Positions 11,051-22,047 of a stretch of 64,000 bases of DNA are shown piece after piece. Under the pieces are notes generated by a model. It made no database searches, was not told the origin of the DNA, and was given only the letters and a program-made list of their open reading frames with translations. Both the position numbers and the translations under genes were made by a program. Source of the DNA: Gnetum montanum (Eukaryota; Streptophyta; Gnetopsida; Gnetales; Gnetaceae). How positions within the stretch are numbered: position 1 is the stretch's first letter; each line of letters opens with the position of its first letter. The stretch lies in contig MNCI01006121.1 of the NCBI GenBank assembly GCA_015680685.1, forward strand, positions 84,633 to 148,632, in the 5' to 3' direction.

Positions 11051-11602
11051 GAGCATTGGAGTACTATTAATAGAATCCTAAGATATATTAAGGGTACCTC
11101 AGATGTTGCATTATGTTATGGAGGATCTGAATTTACTATTAAAGGTTATGTGGATTCAGATTTTGCAGGTGATCTAGATAAAAAAAAATCTACTACAGGC
11201 TATGTGTTTACACTTGTAGGAGGAGCTATAAGCTGGGTATCAAGATTGCAAACAGTGGTAGCATTATCTACAACAGAAGCAAAATACATGGCAGCTACAC
11301 AAGCTTGCAAGGAAGCAATTTGGATTCAAAGGTTGTCAGAGGAGCTTGGACACAAACAAGAGAAGATTCCTTTGTTTTGTGATAGTCAAAGCACCTTACA
11401 TATTGCAAAGAATCCAGCCTTTCATTCAAGGACAAAACACATAGGCGTACAATTTCCCTTTGTTCGTAACGTAGTAGAAGATGGAAGTGTGGATATGCAG
11501 AAGATACACACCAAGGATAATCTTGCAAATGTTCGGACCAAGGCGATTAACATGGACAAGTTTGACTGGAGTAGATCCTCATTTGGCCTAGCAAAAACAT
11601 AA
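11051..11602 (+). pseudogene. Copia RNase H, largely intact
   Basis: Continues in frame after the TGA at 11048. Shows 'GYVDSDFAGDLDKKKSTTGY', 'ALSTTEAKYMAATQACKEAI', 'LFCDSQSTLHIAKNPAFHSR' and 'TKHIGVQFPFVRNVV'. The acidic residues of the RNase H site (D of VDSDFAG, E of TTEAKY, D of FCDSQ) are all visible. The stop at 11600-11602 is the normal end of the polyprotein, about 70 bp before the polypurine tract. Confidence 0.92.
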
Positions 11603-11667
11603 GCAACATAGAATGGCAAGGTAGAAAGGATGGTGTGGAGATATGATTGATCCTCAATCAAAATATC

Positions 11668-11679
11668 CAAGTGGAAGAT
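11668..11679 (+). promoter_or_regulatory. Copia polypurine tract
   Basis: 'ccaagtggaaga' directly before the 3' LTR, close to the usual copia tract (AAGTGGGAGA). It primes plus-strand DNA synthesis. Confidence 0.75.
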
Positions 11680-12029
11680 TGTTGGCCATGGTTATCCTGC
11701 TAAATTTAGGCTGCAAAAATTTAGCTACGATTATCCAGCTAAATTTAGGCTATGCTAAATTTAGGCTATGGTTATTAAAAATAGCCGATGATTATTTAGT
11801 TATTTAAGGGACCTCCCTCACCTCAATTTTTGTACCCATCACATACATCCCCTTTCTATCCCATTCTTACATTCTTCTATTGCATGAGAGAGAGGCTTCT
11901 TCTTGTTCTCTCCTTGTGATGAAGAGAGAAGCTTGTGATTTCCATTTCTGATAATAAGATCCTTCTGCATTTGCCTGTGGTTCAATGCTCTTTATTTTCA
12001 TCTCATTTCATATTTTGCTACAGCTAACA
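11680..12029 (+). repeat. Copia 3' LTR
   Basis: Same ends as the 5' LTR, but 350 bp long. It has fewer 'gctaaatttaggctatgcta' units and an extra 'gaagagagaagctt' segment near 11920-11934. Confidence 0.95.
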
Positions 12030-12284
12030 CAAATTAGAATGCATTTATGAATTAGAAATGAAATTGTTGTATTGAAACTAGTTTAGTTATATATTTATTA
12101 TATGTATTTATTATTTGGATGAAAGAATCTTATATATTTTTTGAATTAATAAAATTTCAGATTGATTAACTGATAATTAATTTTCACATTGAAAACAAAA
12201 ATTAAACCAATGTATATTCTTCATTGACAAAAAGATTTTATCTCTTTCATTTAGTTGTATGCTAATTTGGATTAGAGGCTACTA

Positions 12285-12871
12285 TTAATCATAGATCCCC
12301 TTGACACTAAATAATATTGCATCCATAATGCTCCACCGAAAGGTTTTTGGTAACCCAAAATAATAGTTCATCCTTACCGCTTGGGGACAGGCCAAAAAGG
12401 GGATATACATGTATGTTGATGCACAAGGAAGGCAAGCTTGACTTGGAAGGAGGCCATGGCAGAGGCAGGTAGCCACAAGGTCACTACAATGCTGTGCAGC
12501 GACACTCCATCCACAGCGCAGCACGAAATGAGAAAGCTGGAAACGCAGGTCATGCTACCACCAAGGACATGGCTGCAGTGCTCCAGGACACCTTCCTCCG
12601 TGTGGGCGGCCTGCATGATGGACGTGTAGTTGTCTGTCTGTGCAATTGCAGCACCAACGAAGATGGATGTTCTAACCGCGTAGAGGGGAAGGGTACCAAT
12701 GTATGTTGGAACGGATGTCAAGATAAAGTGCAAAGATTTGTTGTTGATATCAATGTGCTGCATCATCCACTAATGCGGCCACTGCTTCACTTCTCGGCTC
12801 AACAATTAGGCTACGCCACCACTGTCCATGGTGGCTTCTGCATTGCATGCATATGGAAGCTTTCTGCATAG
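12285..12871. other. GC-rich island with overlapping open frames, unidentified
   Basis: This about 590-bp block is clearly richer in G and C than its flanks. Open frames exist on both strands: minus 12766-12374 (130 codons) and plus 12494-12871 (125 codons). The minus frame has a hydrophobic character ('YAVRTSIFVGAAIA', 'FQVKLAFLVHQHT') with a second minus frame (12524-12285) continuing a similar pattern. This faintly recalls a plant DUF599-type membrane protein with a frameshift, but I would not assign it. It may be a decayed host exon. Confidence 0.3.
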
Positions 12872-13497
12872 TCACGGCTACCATTCACAACAACCATTCC
12901 TCGTCTTTGATTTTACATCTTCTTTGTCCTTACCTTCTTAGATAACTTGTTAATTCATTACCTGGATAGATTAATGCACCTATTGCTTTTAGAAGTTAGG
13001 AGCTCAATATCAATTCATCGACTTGCTGTGTGTAATAATTGTTTTTCTACAAAATTTATAAAATCTCCATTTTTCATTAACGGTTTACATTACACTGTCT
13101 GCTCATATGACTGTTTACTTATGGGTTTTGCATAGCCGGATATCATGCAATGAGAAACCAGACTCATTTGTATGATTCCTAGTTAGAAATTCAACCATTA
13201 GAGAATATATAGTAGAAACTTTCATTTCATGCTTATTTCTCATGCAGTGCTTTGAAGTATTTAGTAATGGTAATAAAGCTGAAGCAATAGTGAAAATAAG
13301 GATGCAGCATAAGCTTTGTTAGTGTTTCAATGATCAAAACAATTGAGAAGTACTTATAATCGAGCCAATGAATAAAATACGTATTTCAGGTAAAAAGTGA
13401 TAAACATTGACGTCCGCATTTTTTTTAATTCAGCATTATTTAGAATTAAATAAAATAAAAGCTATACAAATTGAATAATGAAATTGAAACTATTATA
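12872..13497. other. No recognisable gene
   Basis: AT-rich spacer; nothing supported. Confidence 0.4.
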
Positions 13498-13570
13498 ATT
13501 TGGGTCTTAGTATCACATACATAATTTAAAAATATAAATACCCTCATAAACTAATACTTTGGGTTTCATA
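13498..13570. repeat. Left part of an AT-rich 'tttgggttt' repeat
   Basis: 'tttgggtcttagtatcacat' to 'taatactttgggtttcataa' resembles units at 15531-15860 ('tttgggttttgatatctcat' to 'taataatttgggttt'). The LINE sits between the two parts, so it probably inserted into this array. Confidence 0.55.
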
Positions 13571-14224
13571 ATTAATTGGAATAAATCCTTTGTTTATAGC
13601 TTTAAGGGCAATTACAAACATGTGACCAACTATAATTGGAAGCGGCTTCAGGATCAAGACATCGTTAAGATTTTGGGAATCTCTTTCCGTTTTATAAGTT
13701 CAACATCTATCCTTTGGGAGCAAGTTATTTATCGAATTCAAAAGAAACTCGACAAATGGAAAACTAAACCCCTCACACTTGCGGGTAAATATCTTGTTTG
13801 TAAGTCCATATGCGCGTCCACCCATGTGTATTACTCTTCGTGTTGGGCCCCCTCCCAAGCTGCCTACCAGAAGCTAGAACGGTTATTCCGTGACTTTATG
13901 TGGTCCTCCAAGGATTCTCATCATGTCGCTTGGACTATTGTTACTCTCCCCAAGAATAAGGGTGGCTTAGGCCTTTTGAACTCCTATAAGCAAGGAATTA
14001 CCTTGGTTGCTAAGTGGTTGGTACAACATTTAGATGCCTCAGATATTATAGGGACCCTCCTCCAATTAAGGCTTCATCAAGCATTTCCTAAAAATAAGTC
14101 CTTCTGGAAAGGCATCCATTTTGTCAATTGGATCCTTTCCCCCCTCACTATAATTCTTCCTGGATCTCATGTTTTTAAAAGCATTTGGAGGGCCTGGCAA
14201 ATTCTACACACTCACATTGACTAG
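13559..14224 (+). pseudogene. LINE reverse transcriptase, C-terminal region
   Basis: An open frame of 221 codons has the standard plant L1 pattern: 'ILGISFRFISSTSILWEQV' (compare YLGI.....), 'RIQKKLDKWKTKPLTLAGK', 'FMWSSKDSHHVAWTIVTLPK', 'NKGGLGLLNSYKQGITLVAK'. This is the region after the catalytic YADD motif; fingers and palm are missing upstream. A TAG at 14222 ends the frame, but LINE-like sequence continues in shifted frames to the zf-RVT domain. Confidence 0.85.
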
Positions 14225-14639
14225 ACTAACGTTAAAATCAACCCTACTATCCTTTCTAAAGTGTGTCCGTGGTGGTTACCTCTGTCGCCCGCTCCCCTTG
14301 CTATCACAAATGCTAAGGTGGCTATCTCGTGGTATCGAAAGGGTGTCATTTCCTTGAATTGTCTTAGGCTGGCTAGTCGTTGGATTTCAAGGGTCGAGTT
14401 TAACACTTTGTATGGGGAGTCAGCTACAATGAACCATTGCCTAGTTCAGATTTACTCTTTTCTCCACGGTCACTGGCATCTGGATGTTACAGTGCAAAGC
14501 CTTTTTCATGGCCTTCAATGGCTTAATGGGGTTAAACTCTTGCCCTATCGGCCATCTGTCCCCTTTCATCTCATGCATGACCCATCTGAAGTCATTCAAC
14601 GTTGCAATAAGTATTGACACAAACAAGAATTAGAAACAT

Positions 14640-15224
14640 TTTGGATCCCTCTCTTCCAACTTATTTGGAAACTTCCGACCCTCCCCAAAATTAAGCAGTT
14701 CCTTTGGTGTCTTCTCCACCATGGTCTACCTATTGGAAAACATCTATAATATCTGGGGATTCCTAATCCCAATTGCCCTCTATGTGGTGGACAAGATGAC
14801 TTTGTCCATGTATTTTGGCAATGTCCCTTTGCTCAACATGTGTGGCAGTGGGCTTCTAAAGCTTTTCCATCATACAAGCTATCTCAAGAGGATGTCATAT
14901 TCGGATTCTTGAACATTACTTCTACTAATCTTAATTTTCTGTGGAAAGTTATTAGGCCTACTATTTTATATTATATTTGGAAGCGAAGATGCAATGTTCT
15001 ATTTCAAAAGACAGAGTATTCTAACAAATGTTTGCTTACCAGGTTGGAGAAGTTGCAAATCTTTCACCTCACCTATATTCAACTCACATCTCAAGCATCC
15101 AACTACAATCTGGATAGTGGTTCATCTCCTGCAGCTATGGAAAAGACCTATGTGTTCCAATTACACTTAGCATCAGTAATCTCTACAAAGAAGTTTTCCC
15201 TTTTTACTATGTGGATTCACCATT
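14640..15224 (+). pseudogene. LINE zf-RVT zinc-binding domain
   Basis: Two frames carry 'KIKQFLWCLLHHGLPIGKHL', then 'PNCPLCGGQDDFVHVFWQCP' and 'FAQHVWQWASKAF', the C-x2-C...H...C pattern of the zf-RVT domain at the end of plant LINE ORF2. 'LWKVIRPTILYYIWKRRCNV' then matches the usual 'W.IWK.RN' ending. A frame change separates the first and second blocks. The last stop is near 15224. Confidence 0.85.
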
Positions 15225-15480
15225 AGAATCCTCTCTATCCTTAATTGAGAGCTCTTTGCCTCATCTAATTCTATGTCATTCTATTTTGTAACAAGCCATT
15301 CTGTGCAAACATTTGGTTGTGCCCCAACTTGGGGTTCCTCCTCTAATACTTGTTTATTTCTAAGGTGTTTCCGGAGTGTCATTCACAATGCTCTCAGTTT
15401 TCCCTTTCCTTTAACCCTATCACTTATTCAAGTTGCTGTAATTGATGCATGTTTAATTTCAATAAAACTTCTTTCGGGGT

Positions 15481-15860
15481 CCAACAGCCCCTGCACCCGC
15501 CCCCCGCCCCTGGCCCCCCCACCCCCCATAATTTTTTTTGGAGTTTGGGGTTTGAAACAAATATTTTGGGTTTCGTCCAAATTCTTTTGGGGTTCTCATA
15601 TAAATAATTTAAAAAATTTTGAAAACTCAAAAAGGGATTTAACTTTATTTTAGTTATTGGGTTTCAGTATTGCTACAATAAAAATATTTTTTTTTTGGGT
15701 TTTGATATCTCATAAATAAATTTTAAATTTAAATATCCTAGTTAACCAATAATTTGGGTTTCAAATGTCTTTGGATTTAAGATTTTAAGAAAAACATTTT
15801 GGGTTTCACATAACTAATACTTTTTTTTTTTAGGTTTGGGTTTTGTTAAATTTATTTTTA
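15481..15860. repeat. C-rich run followed by AT-rich 'tttgggttt' repeat
   Basis: 15484-15527 is strikingly C-rich ('cacccgccccccgcccctgg'). It is followed by imperfect units containing 'attttgggtttc', 'cataaataaattttaaattt' and 'taaccaataatttgggttt'. Unit length is roughly 70-110 bp and poorly kept. The motif resembles neither the plant telomere repeat TTTAGGG nor a known satellite. Confidence 0.6.
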
Positions 15861-16340
15861 AATTTAAAAGAACTCGTAACAAAATACTTAGTGGTCTACA
15901 TATATATATACCACTCCTATCTTTGTACAAAAATCATAACAAGCATCCTTTTATTTCAATTGCTAACCGAAATAGTATTTAGCACTCAAATTTGGATGGA
16001 AAATAGAATTTAGCATCTAACTAACTATTTTGGAAAAAAAAAGAAAAAGTTTAAAATACAAAAAAATTATTTCAAATTCATTCCTATAAATAGATAACAT
16101 ACCAGGTGATAGGAAGCGTGAGTTAAATTTAGAAAAATAGCAATGTTTTAGAGATCAAAGAAAAGAAGCTTAGGAAAGGGAAGATTCTTTGGAACTGCAA
16201 AGAATGGAAAAAGATTGCTTACGTCAAACAAGAAATGCAACAATAACAAGTGCAAAGAACTAAGGTATATAGAGGAAAAGTTTTTCTAATTATACATAAA
16301 CTTTATTGTATTTCTAAGTTAATAAAGCTAACTATATTAG
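15861..16340. other. No recognisable gene
   Basis: AT-rich, with a short 'tatatatata' at 15900-15910. It may be the start of the Helitron remnant, but no end signal is visible. Confidence 0.35.
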
Positions 16341-17645
16341 GTTATTTTATATAATAATCTTTCACAGAGAGGAAGGAGTCAAGGATGAGGTCAAGGATGA
16401 GGACATGAACATGGATGTTCTAATGAAATAAGTAGTACATCTCTAACATTGAAGATTCAATTAATGAACAAAATGAAAATATGAAAAAATGTGGTTAACA
16501 ATAGTTAAATATTCCACAACAGAGACATGAACATGGACAAGGACAAGAACACAGAGATGCATAAGAAATTCAATTAGCAATCATTTCCATTAACGAAAAT
16601 ATGCATGCACCTCCATTGCAACAAGAAGTTCTTTCAAATAGAGGATGTGATCATGGTCATGATTGTGGACATGGTTAGATGTCTACACATAATGATGATT
16701 TAATGATATAAGATGAATTACTTATAAATCTAATAGAGGTTAATATTATATAATGAGAACATGCACAAGGTCGTGAAAGACAACAATGTTTTAGGCAATG
16801 AAAAAGACAAGTAGAGGTGGTAGAGATGTTAGATTTAGTTGCAAGACTTTATCAAGAATGGGCTTGACCAAGATCACAAATGGAACATCAACAACATAAT
16901 AATTCAAATACAATGAATCAAAAAATGCCTTCTAAACATATGAACAACTGGCTATTTTGTCCAAATCTTCATATGTCAAATTTACAAATCATGCATGCAA
17001 TTACAAGATTTTTGAGTGAGGTTGCTAATTTCAATGTTCATCAATCATGTGATATCTGTAGTGAAAGCTTTTTAAGCATTTTTATGAAACTTGTCAAAAG
17101 GCTTGGTCCAATATGTTCAAGGTGTTTGGAAGAAAAAGAAATGAGAATCTTGAATCAGATTAAACATTTTATTTTTGCTATAATATGGATCTAGAATCCC
17201 AACCATTAACCTTATCAAGACTATCAAAGGTTAAGGAAATGCTTATAGCAAGAATTAACCCTATTTGACAAGTTATGCATGCTATATGAGGTCCATGACA
17301 ATATAAAGGATATACCATTAGCTTTATAAAATATGTATCTGAAATTACAACTAGGCTTCCTTTGAGGATTCATGAGAATACAATGTTAACACTAAGAAGA
17401 ACTGATCAAATTAGAACAACCTATAAATTTGTTATGAATAAAAACCATGTGTATACTACTTTATTGTACAAGAAACAAAATGATCCATTCTATTAGGATA
17501 TAGAAATAGATGAGCATGCTTTAACCAATGTTAGTGATATAGAAAGTGTTAATGTCTTTGAAAGGATTTGTTACATTACATTATCTAAGGAGGATGACCA
17601 GATGAGATTGCAATTTGATGATCCTTTGGTTGATTTAAAGGAGAA
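16341..17645 (+). pseudogene. Helitron-like replicase/helicase N-terminal region (DUF6570-type), degraded
   Basis: The decisive part lies at 17020-17600. In shifting frames it shows 'SCDICSESFLSIFMKLVKRL', 'GPICSRCLEEKE', 'LSRLSKVKEMLIARINPI', 'GYTISFIKYVSEITTRLPLR', 'MLTLRRTDQIRTTYKFVMNK' and 'IEIDEHALTNVSD'. This is the order found in the DUF6570 domain near the N-terminus of many Helitron-type Rep/helicase proteins, with paired CxxC motifs first. Upstream, 16341-16880 encodes a low-complexity, His- and Gly-rich stretch with many stops. The Rep catalytic motif and helicase are absent, so only an N-terminal remnant survives, directly against the Tat-like element. Confidence 0.6.
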
Positions 17646-17649
17646 AAAT

Positions 17650-18948
17650 ATTATTAGACACATCATCTATAGCATCACATCCAATTATTTTGGAAAAGCC
17701 AAATCTTGAGCTTGAGAGTCTCGTAGACCACATAGACTTAATAGAAAAAGCTCTAGGATGGCCTGAAAGTCTAGTCAAACCCCTTGACTTAAAGGCAAGT
17801 GACATAATCAAAGACTCTCTAGTTGAGGTTCCTATCACAACACATAATGGTGAGGAGAAAACTCTTAACGAAGTTCCTCACTATAACCCCAATATGCTCA
17901 GATATCACCAAGGTCCTACAAGGCAACATTAAGGCCTTTGCCTAGTCATATGAAGATATGATAGCCTCGACTCATGCCTAGTACAATAAAACATCATACT
18001 AGACTCTAGCATTAGACCAGTTAAGCAAAAAATTAGACCTAATTTGGCCTTGGCAGTTTGTGATGAAATAATCTCAAAGCTCTACCAAGTTAGTTTCATT
18101 AGGGCCAATGACTATGCAGAATGGGTGTCCAACATAGTGGTAGTCCCTAGGAAAAATGGGAGCATCCATATTTGCATTGATTTCTGAGAATTAAATAAAG
18201 AAACTATCAAGAATGACTTTCCTTTGTCTAGTATTAATCAACTTATCAATACTACGATCGGAAATGCCTTGTTGTCTTTTATGGATGGATTCTCGAGATA
18301 TAGCCAAATTAGGATTAACCCAAAGCACCAACTTAGCATGACCTTCATGATCCCTTGGGGTACCTTTTGCTATACCATGTTGCCCTTTGGCCTTAAGGGT
18401 GCCGAAGCAATCTATTAATGAGTCATGACCTATATATTCAACAATTACATGTTAGGCTTACTTAACGATTACATAGATCATATAGCCATTAAGTTTAAAG
18501 TGGCCAATTACCATGCTAATGACCTAGATCTTGTGCTCAAATGGTGCCTCAAGTACGAGCTTAGGCTTAATCCTAAGAAATGTATATTTGATGTCAAGAC
18601 CGTTAAGATGTAGGGATACGTGTTGATCCTGATAAGGTTAATGCCATATCTAAATTTGTAACACCTACCAACCTTAAGAAGCTTGGGGGATTACAAGGCA
18701 TATGCAATTTATTTGCAGATTTATTAGTAAGCTTACAGATAAGTTACAAGTCATGCAACACTTGCTTAAGAAAGGAGTTCACTAAGAGTGAATGTCTCAA
18801 TTCCAAGAGGCCTTCAAAAACTTTAAGCAAGAGTTGGCACAACTATTGACAGTCTATGCTCTGCAAGAGGATAAACTATTTTATATCTACCTTGCCATCT
18901 CTAATACATCCATTGCCTCTCTACTCTATCAAAAACATGATGATGGAG
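17650..18948 (+). pseudogene. E0: Tat-like Ty3/gypsy pol, left part (RT)
   Basis: Reverse transcriptase blocks are visible: 'YAEWVSNIVVVPRKNGSIHI', 'INQLINTTIGNALLSFMDGF', 'WGTFCYTMLPFGLKGAEAIY' and 'LRLNPKKCIFDV'. The YVDD motif has become 'YIDHIAIK', so the catalytic Asp pair is damaged, and stops are frequent. The frame runs through RT connection and RNase H start ('YLAISNTSIASLLYQKHDDG') until 18948, where the Athila element is inserted. The coding sequence resumes at 52783. Class: Tat/Ogre side of Ty3/gypsy, supported by the second RNase H in the right part. Confidence 0.85.
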
Positions 18949-20284
18949 TGACAAGCTAGGCACAATTTGGTGCTTAATACTTTTAATCTTTATCTTCATT
19001 TCTTTTGTTACAGAAATTGTTACTTCATCTATGACTGACCTACATGTCATATCCCATAGAGGAATGGTTTAAAGTCAAAATATCATCAAGGCATAAAACC
19101 AATAATTAGATCTAGATTCAATTGAGAACACCATACTTATGACCATCACCCATAAGTAAAATCAAAAATATTCACCTTAACTTCTAACATTAAGTTCAAA
19201 GATGAATATAATTAATTAAAACAAATTGAATTTAAATAAACTTATGAGAAACAAGGAAGATTACAAAGGATACATCACCTAATTTGTGACCCTACTCTAT
19301 TATCTCTATAGTACAAGACCTTCACAATCTTAAAATATTGTTGGTTATTAATTATCACAAAGCATCAACACTCTTCCTTCACAATTTTATGCACAAACAA
19401 AAATTCTAATCTAGTGTGGTTCTCTCAATAGTATCCTCTCTCTATTTCTTCAATCCTTTTTTCTATTCTTCCCACCCCCCCTCTATTTCATCTAGCTAGG
19501 GAATTTATAAGGACTAATCTGGCACATGAGAAGCCACCAACCATGTGTAATGGCCATGGTAATAATGTCCACCACCACCACCCTCGTAGATAATGTTCAC
19601 TGTAATGTCCACCACCACTACCAATGTAGGTAACATTCACTATAACATTCACCGATCACGTGACAAAGAAATGTAAAGCTCCCACCATCCACGCACAAGT
19701 AACATTTACTATAATGTCCACCAATCATGTGGCAAAGAAACGTGTAGCTCTTACCACCCATGTGCAGGTAACAACTGCATGAACATGCAACCATAAAAAT
19801 GACTGAGAACCATGCCTCATTATTAATATAACATCCACTACCAAAAAATGGCAATCTCCATCAAGGTAACATGCAAGAAATAGTTGTAGTTGTGTGGTTA
19901 AAGAATGTAGTTGATGGAGCAGCACATCCACATTATAACACCAACATCCAAGTTGCAGCTCCATTACCATCATAAATCCTCAACATGCATTCTTGTTATT
20001 GCTACAAAACCAAAACCAAAAACCATAAAAAAATAACACCAATATAAATCAAGGAATTGGATTCTTCAATTGCCACCACATGGTTGCCCAGCAACAAAAC
20101 CTACACCTCTAGTTCGAGTTTTTAGTACATAAAAACTAATAATTTAATAATAATAAACTAATACTCATCACTATAATAAACTAAAATAAATTAAAATAAC
20201 TATAATAAAAATTAATTAAACACTAATTAACTAATTAACAATATGTACTTAAGATTTAAAAACTACCAATTTTAGGGTTAAACA
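18949..20284 (-). repeat. Athila 3' LTR
   Basis: 1336 bp, TG...CA ends. 19555-19790 holds an internal tandem repeat of about 30 bp units mixing 'gtaacattcactataatgtc' and 'ccaccaccacc', also present in the other LTR (45590-45830). Confidence 0.9.
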
Positions 20285-20295
20285 CAACCCCCCAA
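20285..20295 (-). promoter_or_regulatory. Athila polypurine tract
   Basis: Plus-strand 'caaccccccaa' gives TTGGGGGGTTG on the element strand, directly next to the 3' LTR. Confidence 0.75.
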
Positions 20296-22047
20296 CTAGC
20301 CTTTGGCCAATGTTTGGCCATAAAGGTGAAAATAAAATAAAATAAAACATTAATAGATATATAAGAAAATAGAATTATTCTCAAATATATTTTTTTAGGC
20401 ATTCAAAATTTAACATATTAGAAACATGTAGACATTTAACAAGAAAAAATTAAAACAAAAATAAATTTTTCTATTGACTGAATGTCCAAATATTTATTTA
20501 CAAATTATACCTATTCCTCTTTTGATGATAAATTTTTATTCTTGGATATGAGTTTACATATAACTTAATTAGGAAGGTCCTACCTAGGATTAATTGGACT
20601 TAACCTTAACTCATAAGGTCTACTTCATTAGGTACAAGAATGTCTTATAAACTCAAGGTTTAAACCTTTCCTATGATTCAAGGATCTAAGGATGCATTAC
20701 TTGCATCTAACTCATTTCCTAACTTGATCATGGCTCAACTTCTAAGTTGGTTATATCCTAGTATCATATCCTTTATTAATTGGTTATCCCCTCCCCCTAA
20801 TTAAGCCAAGGTATGTAACATACCTAGATTAATTAGCAAATATAAATTATTAAAAAGAGATATGGTTAAAGAATATACCAAAAGCAAAAGTTGCCCTAGG
20901 TTTTATATATTCAGGCTAAGAGGAAACCAAAGGCAATGGGTGAATGAGTGTTAGTATCCATCATTGGCTACCATAGTAGGGATCTTAACCATTGACACCT
21001 ACAGAAGACATGATGGAAAACACAAAGAAAAACCATGCACAAAAGCACCACTAGTTATAAAGATGACCATGCAAGAGAAAATAGGAAGATGACACAACAA
21101 AAATGAAAAGTAGAAATAGCAAATGGTAAAAATAAAAGAAAAAAGAATATTAATTTGAGAAGTACAAAGAAACAAAAGCAAAATAACTAAATAACATAGT
21201 GAAAAGAATGATTAAAAGTGAAGGTGCCCATTAATATACTGACTATGGAGGAGTTATTCCTTTACTTCCAGTATTATACCCTAGTTCTAAGGTAGTGGAA
21301 CCTTGATTTGATTAGTAATTATTACCTATCCCTTAAACACTCTTCTTACAAAAAGGGGTTCTTATAGGATGCTTAAAATTGTGAGCTTAGAGCATCACCC
21401 AACCTGTAAGGTTCTTGTGGGAGTGGGGATCACCTCATGATTGAAGGTTTTTGTGGGATTATTTTTCTTTTTCTTTTTTTTTTTCTTGCTTTTTTCTTTT
21501 TATTTTTTATTCTTTTTCTTTTCTCTTTTTTTGTTCATAAGAAATTCAATATTTGACTGAATTCAACCATGAGGTTCTTGTGGGAGCCAATTTCATTTTG
21601 TAAGAGTTGCTCACATGACTTGATAATGATAGATGTCTTTTGCTACAAAAGAAACTAGGTCTAATATAACACATCCTTTCCACCTTAGTGACTCATCCAA
21701 TCAAGTATTTAATAGAAACCAAACACTAATAATCATTACCCCAAACCAAGCTATTTAGCCACCTTGACTTATGAAACTTGTACTTAAAGAATATTGTTGA
21801 AAAATAATAAAGTTTATTATGTGTAAGACACTTATTAATCTAAGGTTCACCCTTAGTTAGATTTTGGATTTAAATCTACTTATCTCAAGGTAGAAGGAGT
21901 TGTCCTTCTCCCTTGCATTTTAGATATGATGCTACTAAATTCTTTATAGTCCCAACTAACCATATAACTTCCTATTGCCTTCTACATTTTTCTACCCTCT
22001 ATATTTATCAAGATAAAAGTTATAGATTGTAAATACTACTTTACAGT
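20296..22047. other. Athila 3' region between integrase and LTR, no clear gene
   Basis: Athila elements often carry an envelope-like frame here. I see only a hydrophobic 60-codon minus-strand frame (21181-20999), too short and repetitive to call. A long pyrimidine tract lies on the plus strand at about 21460-21535. Confidence 0.5.

Larger units (their letters stand above)
7244..12034 (+). mobile_element. Full-length Ty1/copia retrotransposon with 5-bp TSD
   Basis: Both LTRs are present (7249-7627 and 11680-12029), both starting TGTTGG and ending CTAACA. The five bases CAAAT flank the element on both sides (7244-7248 and 12030-12034), a clean target-site duplication. The internal order is primer site, gag, protease, GAG-pre-integrase, integrase, reverse transcriptase, RNase H, polypurine tract, which is the copia order. 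About nine in-frame stops and two frameshifts disable the polyprotein. The LTRs are clearly alike but differ in an internal subrepeat and a short insertion, so this is a fairly young but dead copy. Confidence 0.95.
13559..15480 (+). mobile_element. 5'-truncated LINE (L1-type) retrotransposon
   Basis: Only the last part of a non-LTR element is present: the C-terminal end of the reverse transcriptase region, a zf-RVT zinc-binding domain, and about 450 bp of 3' tail ending near 'caataaaacttctttc' (15459-15475). 5' truncation is the usual result of incomplete target-primed reverse transcription. No poly(A) or target-site duplication could be fixed, because the flanks are repetitive. Confidence 0.8.

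Noticed and set aside
15531-15860. Interstitial telomere-like repeat
   Set aside because: The 'tttgggttt' words do not form runs of the plant unit TTTAGGG, and spacing is irregular.
20999-21181. Hydrophobic 60-codon frame as an Athila envelope-like gene
   Set aside because: Too short and low-complexity (Phe/Leu-rich from A/T-rich DNA); no signal peptide plus transmembrane pattern that would support an envelope.
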